Below, one piece after another: positions 10,841-23,200 of a stretch of 64,000 nucleotides of DNA. A program made the translations under genes and the position numbers. This DNA is from Azadirachta indica (Eukaryota; Streptophyta; Magnoliopsida; Sapindales; Meliaceae), in NCBI GenBank assembly GCA_022749755.1, contig CM040445.1, positions 12,793,182 through 12,857,181 on the forward strand. Direction: 5' to 3'. Every line of letters begins with the position of its first letter. Positions within the stretch are counted from its first letter, which is position 1. The notes below the pieces were generated by a model that did no database searches, was not told where the DNA came from, and was given only the letters and a program-made list of their open reading frames with translations.

Positions 10841-12730
10841 TCATGGGCCTTCTTCATTGCGATTCTATGTCTTTGTCAGTAAGTTTCTCAACTCACAATC
10901 AATTGATTCTAACCCTAAATTACTAAATTTCATTTTACAGTTTCTTGATTCTATTAGAATCGTAGGGTATTTATTCAATCAAATGTTATTTTCTTTATGA
11001 AATCACAAATTACTATTGATTCCTCATTGGAGTTTGAGAAATCGATGGTTGAATTGTCAAGAACTTCTTATTGATATGAATTTTCGTTGTTCACATACTT
11101 TTCGCGAAAATAATTATGTGGCTGAATAATGGACTTGCTATTATGTTTTATTTATGTTCCTTTAGCTTGCTGCTGGGTCTGGATTGCTAGTGTTCTTGAA
11201 GTCTGGATCGACTAATTTATTTTCTTGTTGTTGGAGTTCTTGGAGATGATATTGCTGGAGCTTTTCATGTTGCTCTACTTGCTATTTTTCTCCACTATAG
11301 CTCCTTTTCTGCAAGAATTTGTTGCAATTTTATGCCTCTGCTAGCATGTTTTCTAAGAATTGTGTTGCTACCAGTTGAGATGTGTTATGTTAAAGGGCTG
11401 AAGGTGCTATCAATTGCAATTTGCTATCCTAGGGGGAAAGCCTTGGCCTTCGTCTTCTTTCTTAGCAGTTGGTAGAAAGTTTTGTCTTGTATTTCACTTT
11501 TACTCTGCTTTTCACTTATCTCTATTCTTGGATTTCAATTATATTTCTGTTTATCTTTTTAATAAAATTTATCTCTAAGGCTTGGTTCTTAGAGGTTTAA
11601 TTAAAAAAAAATAAGAATCAACATCAGTTTGTAGACCACGCAAATTAATATACGCATGCAAATTAATATAAGCTAAGCATTTTTTTTTTCTTGTTGAACG
11701 TACAATCCAAGTGTTCTAAGAAAAGTTGTAATGATTGCATTGTTTCTATTAAACTTTTTTGAGTATAATTATTATTTGATCAATTTCTAATACATGAAGC
11801 TTTGGATATCATTAAGGCTATAGGTGGCTCCTTTCACTTAGTGAAGTGCAGGTGGGTCAAAGTACTAATGCTTTGTATTTTCTGAACTTGAAGTAATTTC
11901 TATTTCATTTTATTGTTGATTCATATTTTGTCTTGATCAAATATTGATTCTTTAATTTCTCTAGCTAATGCAAAGGAGAACAATGGTTTCTATGGTAAGG
12001 GAATATACAGGATTTTCCTGAAGGTTGGTAAGATTGGAATTATTATATGCTATAAAGAAGTTGTTATGAGCATAAGGCTCTGGATTTATCATTTTGAACA
12101 TATTTAATTTGAATAATCTTTTGTGGAGTTGCAATTAACTGGATATTCATTTAGAATCCAATAGGTTTTATATCTTTCTTTGCACTCTTATTTATAATCT
12201 GCACTTTGCAAATGCTTATTTAATTCTTTCCTGCATTCATTTTGGATTCACTTGCTTATTTGATATTCATTTGGCGATGCTCTAATGGCACAACATCAAC
12301 TTGCCTATATGTACAAATCTAGTCATATTTGCCACAACATGTGAAATCTTCATCTTGGAGTTGACAAGAGATATTACAGCAGAATATTGGGATATGATAT
12401 TGCAGTAGAATGTTGGGAATGTTGGATGTGATTTGTAGCAGAATGTTGGGATATAATATTGCTGAAGAATGATACTGCAGTAGCTACAATTAAGGCTATT
12501 TTCTTAAACAATTGTTTCCAAATGTTGAACAACTTGAGTTGCGAAATTTGGGATGTAATGCTGGAAAATCCTAATTGTTAACAGATGTTGGGATATGAAA
12601 ATTGTAACTTCCACATATGTTTGTTAGTTTCAATTGTAAAAGTAATATCTTATAAGCCTTTTGTATGGCTAATTACAAACCCTTATACTTTGAATGTTCT
12701 CATAATAAAATATGAAATTTTCAATAGTTG
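10841..12730 (+). other. Non-coding, transcript-like block of unknown nature
   Basis: The base composition here is less AT-extreme than its flanks and resembles untranslated exon or retroposon sequence, but no frame stays open. A short ATG frame at about 10842 runs into a good donor-like sequence near 10879 (GTAAGT). The segment around 11520-11615 ends in an ATAAAATTTATC-like stretch followed by an A run, as retroposon tails do. At 12360-12480 the motif AGAATGTTGGGATAT recurs several times imperfectly. It could be a decayed retroelement or a non-coding RNA locus; I cannot decide. Confidence 0.25.
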
Positions 12731-12852
12731 AAAACACTCTTCGGTTTTATTATATTTATGAAAATAGTCAGAACAAAACACTTTTTTAAATTAAATCATA
12801 TCTTCATAATCAAAAACCAAAAGAAATTAAGGAAAACATCAAAACGAACTTC

Positions 12853-13240
12853 AGCAAAATAAGCCATCAGCAGTGGCAAAATGAATGTAACTAAAAAATA
12901 GTAGCGTAATCTAAATAGCAACAACCATAGTAGTAACTCAAAAACAGTAGAGTAATCCTTCAGCAATCAGCAACAACTATATCAACAAACTAACCAAATA
13001 CAACCAACATGGATTAGCAGCATGAGAACAACAACCCTATAACAACTATACTGCAGCAAGTAGCAGCAAAATAAGCCATCAGCCACGACAAATGAATGCA
13101 ACTAAAAAATACCAGAGTAATTTATTAGTAGCAGTAAATTAATCCCTCAGCAATAAAAGCAAATCAGTAGCAGTAGATGAATTACTACGAACTTAAAAAT
13201 AGCTGAATAACCTATCAGCATTAGTAAATTAATCCCTCAA
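12853..13240. repeat. Imperfect direct repeat, about 212-bp spacing
   Basis: A segment starting AGCAAAATAAGCCATCAGC at 12853 recurs at 13065, each time followed by a related stretch with AAATGAATG and AACTAAAAAATA. Within the second unit, AGTAAATTAATCCCTCA occurs twice (near 13134 and 13222). The block is rich in CAG/CAA-like triplets and lies next to the decayed FAR1-type transposase, so it may be part of that element. Confidence 0.5.
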
Positions 13241-13593
13241 CATAAATGAGAATCCTGTGCTATTTTGTTGAAGCAATTGCTGAAAACTTATTTGTTGACA
13301 TTTTTCAGGATGCATCAATGCTAATGAATTGGGAATTGAATTACGCTCATTGCAACCTTGTAAAATTGACTGTCAACAAAAAAAATTTTTGTTGTTAAAA
13401 TAACTTATAAATTTTTTTCAATAATAAAAAAAAGAATTTACTTTCATAATAAGGATATGTTACTGATGAATAAGGAATTTGGTTTCTCGTATTAAGCAAA
13501 TGGCTAGATATCTGTATATCATACACAAGCATTAATTTAAACAATTATTAATAATAAAACACTTGTAACTAACAATATTAAACTTTTTAATTA

Positions 13594-15636
13594 TTAATTG
13601 AAAGTTACCTGATTCCTTTGGGAGTTTGATGGAGGATTTGATAACTTCTGTTTTTTTGCCAATGCCTTTTCCAAACTACTTTTTATTCTGCGTCTTCCTT
13701 GAAGTGTTTCTTTCTTCTTCAATCCTGTTACTTGGACAATGGCAACATCTTGTATACATTGCCCATCCATACTATTTATAAGTTCTTCCAAAGACAATTA
13801 AAGATAATCTTTTTTATGCACATTACCATCCATTTCTGAATGTAAAACGTCTTTAATTAATTTTGATAGCTTGGCGGCTTACACATTCACTAGATTATAC
13901 GTTGTTTCACTTTCTGAAGCCCTACTTGCTATTATAGTGAAAATAAAACACAAAGTCCTATATCTGTATGTTTATTGCAACTTAGGATCTACTTGGATTT
14001 CACGCCCAAAGGAATCATGCACACATTTTGTCCTTGCTTGTTTTGTCCACCTTTTTAAAATATAATGCTCAGGAATTTCTTTGATGTTCATAACTTCTCT
14101 GAGAACCTTAATTATATGATTACATATTATCCCCTTCATTTCAAACATTCCATAGCTACAACACAATACATTATTACCCTCTCTTTTTATATGTCGCTCT
14201 TTAGAATGACCATCCATAATAACTTTATACAAAAAACATGCACCATCTTGAGCACATTTTGTTATAGACAAATCAATAGTCTCTTCAAATTGATCTTGAA
14301 ACTCTTGAAATATTATCTGTATGTAAATTTTCCTTGCTTGAGTTAACATCTTAATAGCTATTTTGGGATTTACTAATCGGTAACACAAATCATACTTTGC
14401 TTCTAATTCTTTGTACCGCTTATCATTGACCACCCTTTCAAAGTGCATAAAAAATTGTGTCATGTTAACATCTAACTTCAAATAGTCGTTTAGACTAACA
14501 TTAAAGCTTTCATTGAGCTGCGTACTTTTCATTCCAGCGGACCATGCTCACTTAACATATGTGTAAGCCCATTTTTCTCTCAACTTAAATTTACTCTTCA
14601 ACCAATTATTATCATGCACATGATAGTCATCAAGCATATTACTCCAAAAAGTTAAAAATTCATTTTCTTTTTCAATAGAATCCATAAACTTTGACAAAAC
14701 ACTTTTCACCCCTCCAGGACCTTTGAAAACACAATTTACATGCTTCAAGGCATTGCATCATGTGCCAAGTACAGAGTCTATGATATGTATTAGGCATTAC
14801 ATGTAAAATAGCCTTAACCATTGCTGCAACTTGATCTATGAAAATAGTTTTTGGAGCTTTACCAGACATTGCCTGCAAAAATGTTTTAAACAACCATATA
14901 AATGAATCAACAATCTCATCATACATTAATGCTGCTCTAAATAGTACAGTCTCTCGATGATGATTGAACCCAACAAATACTGCAAATGGTCGATTTGCTT
15001 TGTGATCTGTTCCTTATTGTCTAAATGAATAGAATAAAAAAATGATGGATTTTTTAGTGTTTAATATGAGAAATACTTTAATAGACATCCAGCTTCCCCA
15101 TATGCCATATTTTTTTGACTCTTTGATTTAAGATAATTTTTCTGATCAAATTTTATGTATCCAAGAGACTCTCTTCCACCCACTTGCCTACCCATCAACT
15201 CCTATGCAGACTTCAGTGCAATACTAAATTCTTCAGCCAAATCTACTTTGATTGCTTAAGCAGCCAATATTTTTCTTTGAGAGGGTAACATGTGAGCACA
15301 CTCTTGCATTACTAAAGGGTGGTTATATGTTTCTGCAAAATGATTTACATAATAATTATTTTTTTGTCTGTTCAACTTAATACACAGTTGAGCATTACAA
15401 CCAGCAGTCCTTGTTTCTGCTCTAGGCTTTATTACCAATGAATCCCTCTTATCTTTCTTGCAAAATCTCTCTTTACAATAAACAAATATCCTTGATGTAA
15501 TTTCACCGGTCTGTTTATTTTTAGAAAATGTCTCTTTTCTAATACTAAACCCATTTTGTAGCCCATATATGTTATAAAAATCATAAGCTGATTGTTCCGA
15601 ATCAAATTCCATACCAATCACGGGCTTCGAATTCAT
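13594..15636 (-). pseudogene. FAR1/FRS-type MULE transposase, decayed
   Basis: Minus-strand pieces line up in the order of a FAR1-related transposase. The N-terminal FAR1 DNA-binding domain (15636-15256) starts MNSKPVIGMEFDSEQSAYDF and carries the C/H ligands. It is followed by the GGRESLGY block, the MULE transposase core (14990-14680, with KAPKTIFIDQ and TYHRLCTWH), the C-terminal part with the SWIM finger CSYGMFEMKGIICNH (14532-13972), and a basic tail (13797-13594). It is broken by in-frame stops at 15256-15258, 15202-15204, 15061-15063 and just upstream of 14532. There is also a frame shift near 14750, and about 35 residues that normally carry the first catalytic Asp (DTTY) are missing. 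It cannot encode an active transposase. Whether it came from a mobile MULE or a domesticated FRS gene is unclear; I could not identify terminal repeats. Confidence 0.8.
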
Positions 15637-16658
15637 ATCATTTGAATATTATAAGTTTTTAGCATTTTTAGTCATTTTAAAGCACCAATGAAGAATTCCA
15701 AAAAAATGTTGTAGATATCGAATGTAATCCTGTTAGAATAATAAAAAAAAATAAGGAAAAGCAATTTAAGATATGCATAAAGAACAAATAAATGAAGAAA
15801 AAGATTTTAAAATTACATAATTTAGCTTTGAAAAATATATAATTATAACAACTCTACTATAAATACATATATAATCAAGTAGGAAAAAACAACACAGAGA
15901 AAAATAAATTAAAAAAATAACATTATAAAAGCTATTAAATAAAATAAAATCCAATCAAATATAATTAATATTACTGACCTCTCAATTTTGTGTAACTTGT
16001 CTGTTAATATTTCTCTGATTTCTCTTCACAGTGAAAGAGTGCTGAAGTAATGGATTTGTATCGTAGTTGATTAGGGTGAAGAAGATGAGAGAGTAAGGCA
16101 AAAAGAAGAAATTGGCGGGAAAGGAGAATTTGCGTTTATTTCCATTTTTTTCTTTTCAAATATGATAAATTATAATAGGTAATAAGTGAAAGTTATTTTT
16201 TTAATCTTTTAATACAGTAAATTATAATGGTTAATAGGTAAAAGTTATTAAAATACAACACCCTTTATTATTAATTATGCTACATGTCAACAAATGCTTT
16301 AAAACCAAGGATAGAAAAGACTAGGAGAGGATCCAAGTCCCTTCTACTTTTGATGTTTTCATTTTTCAAAAATATAATAACTTAACACTCCTTTTGATGC
16401 ATTATGATCATACATTGATCTAAGCTTATAATACAATCCCAATATCATTTATGTTGGAAGAATAGTTTTTTTCTTATTAATTTTTGAAAATATTAATTCC
16501 TCAATAAAGAAAGACTACTCAACCATTACTTTTTGATTAAAGGATGGTATAAATATTGAGTTTATTAAAATGATTGAAATATATATATATATTTTTTTAA
16601 ATTCAAGAACAATACAATCATTTAAATAAGAGTCATGGACATATTTTGACACAAAGCA
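15637..16658. other. AT-rich flank of the transposase remnant
   Basis: No gene is visible. A less AT-rich patch at 16020-16130 could be the promoter or leader of the decayed transposase. An imperfect local duplication (AAATTATAATAGG / AAATTATAATGG) lies at 16170-16245. I looked for a transposon terminal repeat here and could not establish one. Confidence 0.35.
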
Positions 16659-16667
16659 GACAAATTA

Positions 16668-17212
16668 GGGAGAATGCCTGATTCCTCCCTAATTTTTGAA
16701 CTAATGTCCCGTTATTTTTTATATTTTTTTTAATATTTCATTGCCCTCTTGAGTTCCAATTTTATCTTTTAGTAATTTAAATATTTTTTGATTTTATCAT
16801 TTTATAATTAAAATATGAATTAATTGAACTGAAGAGTAAAACCGAAAAAAAAAATAAAAGTCAGAGAATGATGGAGTATTAAAAAAAAGGGAGAATGCTT
16901 ATTACCCCACTGTTTTTTAAGCTAATATCTCATTATTTTCAACATTTTTTCTAATATCCTATTACTCCCTGATTCTTTTTTTTTTATTTTACCTTTCAGT
17001 TTAATTAGTTTATAAGATGATAAAATCAAAAATATTTGAAATATTAAATGATAAAATTAGAATTTAAGGGGTGATGAAATATTAAAAAAAATATAGAAGA
17101 TAATAGGATATTAATTGAAAAAGTAAGGAGTAAAAGATACTCTCCTTAAAAAAAATATAGGAGCGTAATAAGATATTAATTCAAAAATCAAGGGGGCAAC
17201 AGCCATTCTCCG
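16668..17212. mobile_element. Mutator-type MITE, outer copy (copy A)
   Basis: The ends form an inverted repeat: GGGAGAATG at 16668 and CATTCTCC ending at 17211, with similarity continuing inward for about 50 bp. Flanking target duplications are GACAAATTA (16659-16667) and GACATATTA (17213-17221), 8 of 9 identical. A 9-bp duplication fits Mutator-like elements. The element is about 278 bp once the nested copy at 16889-17145 is removed. It has no coding capacity. Confidence 0.7.
16889..17145. mobile_element. Mutator-type MITE, nested copy (copy B)
   Basis: A 257-bp element of the same family sits inside copy A. It begins GGGAGAATG and ends ACTCTCC, and is flanked by a perfect 10-bp duplication TTAAAAAAAA (16879-16888 and 17146-17155). 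Joining the flanks recreates a sequence matching the internal part of copy B itself, which supports insertion into an older relative. The two halves are long imperfect inverted repeats. Confidence 0.75.
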
Positions 17213-17221
17213 GACATATTA

Positions 17222-20200
17222 TATATATTTTTAACGTGATTTGTCAAAATTGATATAATTATATAAATTATGCATTTGTATAAGAAAATAGAAAAAGTTA
17301 GGGATACATATGTAATTATCCCTTCCACTAAATTTCAAGAACGCCATCAATTATTGTCCCTTCCCTCCTTTTTTACAAACAGCGGCCTCCGTGGCCCGCA
17401 ACCGCAACAAACCGCACTCAAACAGAATGTTGGGACCCTGAATTTCTATAATAATAATAATAATAAATAATAATAATAATAACAATGAAACAATTTCCCA
17501 TGAAACTGAAATGACATTGATTTACTAAAAATAAATCGAAAGTTGCAATTGTTTATTATTAATTGAGAAGAACACAAACAATCGATCAATGAATGATGAA
17601 TGAAGAATGACGAATCCCTGTTGGAATCATATTCTCCAATTAGAAATGAGAAAAACCTTCCTTGGGCTTCAAAGTTTTGTATTTATTTATATATTCAAAA
17701 TTATGGGTGTAGAAAGCATTTTGTTTTTTTGAATTCAAACAATCTCAACTTAAATGGGTTTATAATAAATCCATCTATTGAGGAGTAACGTTATGAATTT
17801 TTTTCTTTTTAAATATTTGAATGGGATGAAAATGTTTATTAAGTAAAATACTAAAATTTTATATTCTAATTTTATTATTACTGAGATTTGGAATAGTTTA
17901 AAAACGTTCAACATATTTTAAACCAACTGAATTATATCTAAAATAATTACTTTAATTTATATTTAAATTATAAACATTTGAAGTCAAAAATTTCACCATA
18001 GATCTTGATTGTATTTTTTATGATATTATATATTTTAAAAAATGAATGCTAAACATTATGGAAAGTACTAAAAATATTTATTAATTTAATTTTAAATGTC
18101 AAAAACGACATAAAATATTAAATTAAACTAAATTTTTTTTTTCACCTAGCTATAAAAATACGTTTTACACATAAAATTATATATAATAATTTTAGAACGG
18201 TCAATCTCTAATTTAGTGAAAAATAATCCCATGCCCGTATTACATTACATAAGTTACATATGAAATTTAGTAATTTTTTTTAAAATTTATAATATAGAAA
18301 ACTATCTCATAATTTGATTTTAAATAATTCAACTATTAATTTGCTCATCTTCAAATAAAAGCATTATTAATTTGCAAATCTTTTAAGCATTTGTATATTT
18401 ATCAAAATGTAATCCATAATATTCTTTTGTTTATAAACACAAAAAAAAAAAAAAAGCCAGCATTTATCAGCACTCTATTAAAAACTAATAGAAAAATATC
18501 GTTTAAATTTACATATTTAAATATGTCTAAATTTTAAACAGGAAAGCAAATCTTACTTTCCTTTTTTTAATTAAAAAATTCTTTTTTTCTAAAATTAAAA
18601 AAAAAAAAAACTCATTTACTTGCTTATGTATTGAAAAATATCCTCAGCTTTATCTCTCCCCTCCTCCCTTCTTCTTATATATTGGGCCAGGGCCATGTAT
18701 ATTTTGTTTTCCGAAATGGCCCAATATAAAATAACTACTAACTATAAAATCATCAGCCCAGACAAAATCCAATGTTCAAAATGTTTCTTTTAGGAAAAAA
18801 ATTTTAATAAAAGAATTTAGTAAAAATATATAATTATTTAGTAGACAAAATTTTAAATTATGTTATAATCAAACAAATTAAATAAAATTTTAAAAATAAA
18901 ATAACAATTTAATCTTCAAAAAAACTTTGAAAATCTACATCTTACATACCTATAAGTTTGGGCTTCTCTTGTAAAATGATTTAAAAAAATATTAAAAATA
19001 ATTTTTGACATTAAAAAAACCGTTTTCCCTAATAGAAAAATCAAACCAAATTTTGACCTTGACCAATTTGAAATTTAAATAAGGTCCAGCTAACCGTAAA
19101 GTTTTTTTTAAAAATAATTTCTTATAATTTTTTAATTTTTATTCAAAATTTTAATTTATTTATTATATTTAAAAATTTTAAAAACTGTAGAATACAACCT
19201 ACTCTGATAGGCGACATGTGATTAGTAGTACTTGTTCATATTCTCCATTAATCACTCAGCCGACATATATAACATTAATTCTATTTGGCCAACAATAATA
19301 ATAACAATAGTAATATTAATAATAATATTTTAAATTTTGAAAAAGAAAACTAAAATTATCCACATTTAGAAACCATTGTCAAATAATTTAAATTATTTTA
19401 CGCAATTCCCATATTCGTATTTTAACAGCATAAATTAAATTAAATTATTTTCCAAACGACAATAATCACAATTAGAGCAATACTAATTGTTGTCATTACA
19501 GCTTGTATTTTTCTGACGAAATTAATAATATCTTTGAACTTATGGTCAAAAAACAACATTCTTCAGTCAAAAAGGCATAAGAATTTCTCTGTGATAATTA
19601 ATATAATACACAGGTTTTCTGGCGATTTTATTACATGAAAACTCTTTACGTCCGAAAAATAGAAACTCCCCATTCTGTTTTTCCTGAAATTCTGGCTTCA
19701 TTCAACACTTGATTTGAATACCTACTTCCTACTATGAATGTTAGCTTTTAATAATATATTGGAGTCACAGATTTCATATTTCAATCATTATATCGATCAT
19801 TTAATTTTTTAGTATTCTCTTGTCTTATTTTTATCTCATTCTTTCTAAATTCGTTTAACTTTAAAATCGTATCAACATTATAATATTTATATTTTTTTAA
19901 TTTTTATATTGATTTTTATGATTTAAAAATAGTAACAAATTACATTTCAAATGAAAATTATGTAATAAAAATTTATCTTAATTATTATGAGTGACATTAA
20001 AATCAAACATATATTTTAAATAAAAGAACTAGTAAAACTTAGTAACATTTGATTTTTTTTGTCTGATCTCTGAACATCACTAAAATTTAAATTTAACTAA
20101 AATTTGAATTTGAATTTGAATGATATGTTTATTTTTATTTTAAAATATCTAAAACTATATATTAAGTTATTTGTTTTGATAAAATAAAAAATCTAAAAAT

Positions 20201-23200
20201 TAATATTTTTACATATATACCCTTTTAAATAATATATCTATATGTATAATAATTTTGATTATATTAGCATAATATTAGATAAAAAATTAATAAATTATAT
20301 TAGTATGTATATTATTTATTTATTTATTTGATATATGTTTTTTAAAAAATAATTTGTAATTAATGATATAAAGATCAATAAAAATTAAATAAAAATAATG
20401 TCATATTATAATAAAGTTGTAATTATGTAAATATATAAATTTATTATAATAATTAAAATATAAAATAAATAAAATTAAGAAGATAAATAGAGAGACCTAC
20501 AATAAAGAAGAGATATGTTAAAAATAGTTAATTATAATTATAATTTTATTAGTAAATAAATTAATAAAAAAAGAATATTTTTCAAAAATAAAAATATAAA
20601 ATTATTCAAACATTCGCTCATTCAAATTTAAATAAAAATTTTCAATTTAATTATATTAAAATATTTTTAATAAATATTGAGACTTTTAAATATTTCAATA
20701 AATATATTTAGTCGTACTAATTATAGTAGTAAACATTTAGCTAACTAAGTTAAAAAAAATTTAGGATGAAACAATTTTATTAACAAGGGAGATTTGATTG
20801 TAGTTATTGAACAATTAATGATGAGATAAAATTGATTTGAACTTAATTAATAATCATAAAAGTCCAAATTAAACATATATAATCCAAATAACTTAGCTCA
20901 AATAGAGCCGACATGAATAAAAATAGAACCCGTATGCTGAAACAACCCATAGATATACAACACAAATTAAGCAGCCGTGCTCGTGCATGCATGGGGTTGA
21001 AAGTGAAACCAAAATGAATACCAAAAGCAAAAGCAAAAGGCAAAAGGCAAAAGCAAAAGCAGAAGCAGAAGCAGAAGCAATTAAAATCAGAAGAAGGGTG
21101 AAAATTTCAGTAACTTTTAAACTACACGTAAGTAGGGGAGGCTAATAATAATAATGTTAAAAAATATTTGTTTGTTGCTGTGTTGACTGTTGAGCAAATG
21201 CAAATAATAAGTTTTGGACGCAAACCATTAACATGAAAGTATACATGAAGAAGAAGTTATATACATACATACATATATAGGGCAGGAGCTAGGGCACACA
21301 AGGACAATGGACAATTTTTTTTTAATATTTTTTAATTTTGGGTGTTTGTAATTAAAATGAATAATAAAAGGGTGAAGGCAAATGTCAACATCGAAAATCA
21401 GTAATGCATGTGACAAGTGATGTGAAAGGGCAGTGACAACCCCAGTAATACCTTCACTTCTCTCCTCCAATTCTGACCACCTATTCATGGGGCGGTGGTC
21501 CTTTCCTTGTGCCTTTTAACATTTCAATCCCTAACTCCTTCTATAATTTCCTTAATGACCACATTATTTATCTATTTATATTAAGAAAGTTACTCTAATC
21601 CTAGCTACTAAATAAAATAAAATGACTAATTAAAATACCTTTTAGTTTAAAGTCACATAATTTCGTATTGTGGTCAAAGGTAATATTGTAAGAGTATTGA
21701 ATATTTTAATTTATGTCAACATTTAGTAGCGGTAGCAATATGGTATTTATGGCAATTGATCAAGTCAAAACATAAAACAAAAAATAAGAGTTGAGGAAGA
21801 GGAAGAGGAAGTTGACCTTAATTAAATCCATTGCTTTGTGTGTATTTTCGTTTTAGAAAGAAAAAGGAATTTGTTAATTTTTTGGGGGTTAAGTTTGTTG
21901 TTCTTTGTATTTGTTATTTTGTTTGTATTTCTAAGAGAAGAACTAAAATATGAAAATAGAAATTTGAAAAAGAAAATAGATACAAGAAAAAAAGTTGTGT
22001 TTGTGTTCATGAACTTAGATAATTGTAACTTAGATTTAGAAAAGAAAAAGGAAAAAATGAAAAAGAAGATGATGACCATAACTACGAGTAGGGTTTCAAT
22101 TTATTTATATTTTTGTTACTCGATTTTTTGAATTTAAACAATAATTTGTTTTAAAGTTTTGGGCCACCTTGCGTGCTTTATGCTTCTTGATATGACTAGG
22201 TGTGTCGTGCTTAGGTCATGCTACGCCGCATGTCTAAGCTTGTTTAGGCTAATATTTCATGAGTTAGGACACAATTCATTTGTCATTTTTATAATTTCGG
22301 TTGATGTATTACATTCATTTTGTGTCAAATAAATGTATAATAGTTTTTTAAAATGACATTAGTAAAACTAGTTTATGAATAATCTTAAGAGTTTAAAGTA
22401 ATAACTTGACAAAATTATTAAATAAGTTAAGGAGGTTATAATCGTATTAGTGGTTCATTTTTCTTCAATATTATCATAATATATTTTACGAAAAATTCAT
22501 AATACCAATAAATTTTATTCTAATTGTACTAAAAATATTTTTAAAATATCACAAAACATAACATAATATTGGATTATGAACAAACTGAACATGTTATAAT
22601 TATTCAAATGAGTAATCGTATTTCAAATTAAATTTATTGGTCAATATCTCTAATCCTAAATCAAAATAATCATTAAAAAAGTAATATAAATGCAATTCAA
22701 AATCTTTTTAATTTTATATCATGTTCTTATTGGGTTGGATTGATGATAACAAATTACTGGATATAGGGTTGTCTGATTGAGGGACATATTTGATATAAAT
22801 TAAAAAAATGAGAAGCCAAATTGGAAAATACAACAAATAAGAGACCCATTGGTAATAAGCCGTGGTCCTTTGGCTTAAGATAGCCTCGAATTGCGATGTA
22901 AAAGAAAAGAAGAAGAGGAAATAAAGTCAAAAAAGAGAATTAAAACTTAAAAAAAAAAAAAGATAGAAAGAAAGAAAAATGGGAAGATGAAAAAGCAAAG
23001 CAAAACCACCATTAAATTTCACCATAAAGCAGAGACAAGAAAGCTATCATCATTGCCTACTCCCTCTTCCTTTTTTAGTGTCAAAAAAGAATTAATTGGA
23101 GTTGGTGAATTTATAATAAAAACTTTCTCTTTCTCTTTCTCTCATTCAATCATAAAGCACTCGATTGCTAAATGATTTTTGTATTCTGTGCTCGTACGTC

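Noticed and set aside
21822..22131. Overlapping frames on both strands rich in Lys or Phe
   Set aside because: They are translations of an A-rich, low-complexity stretch and are not gene-like.
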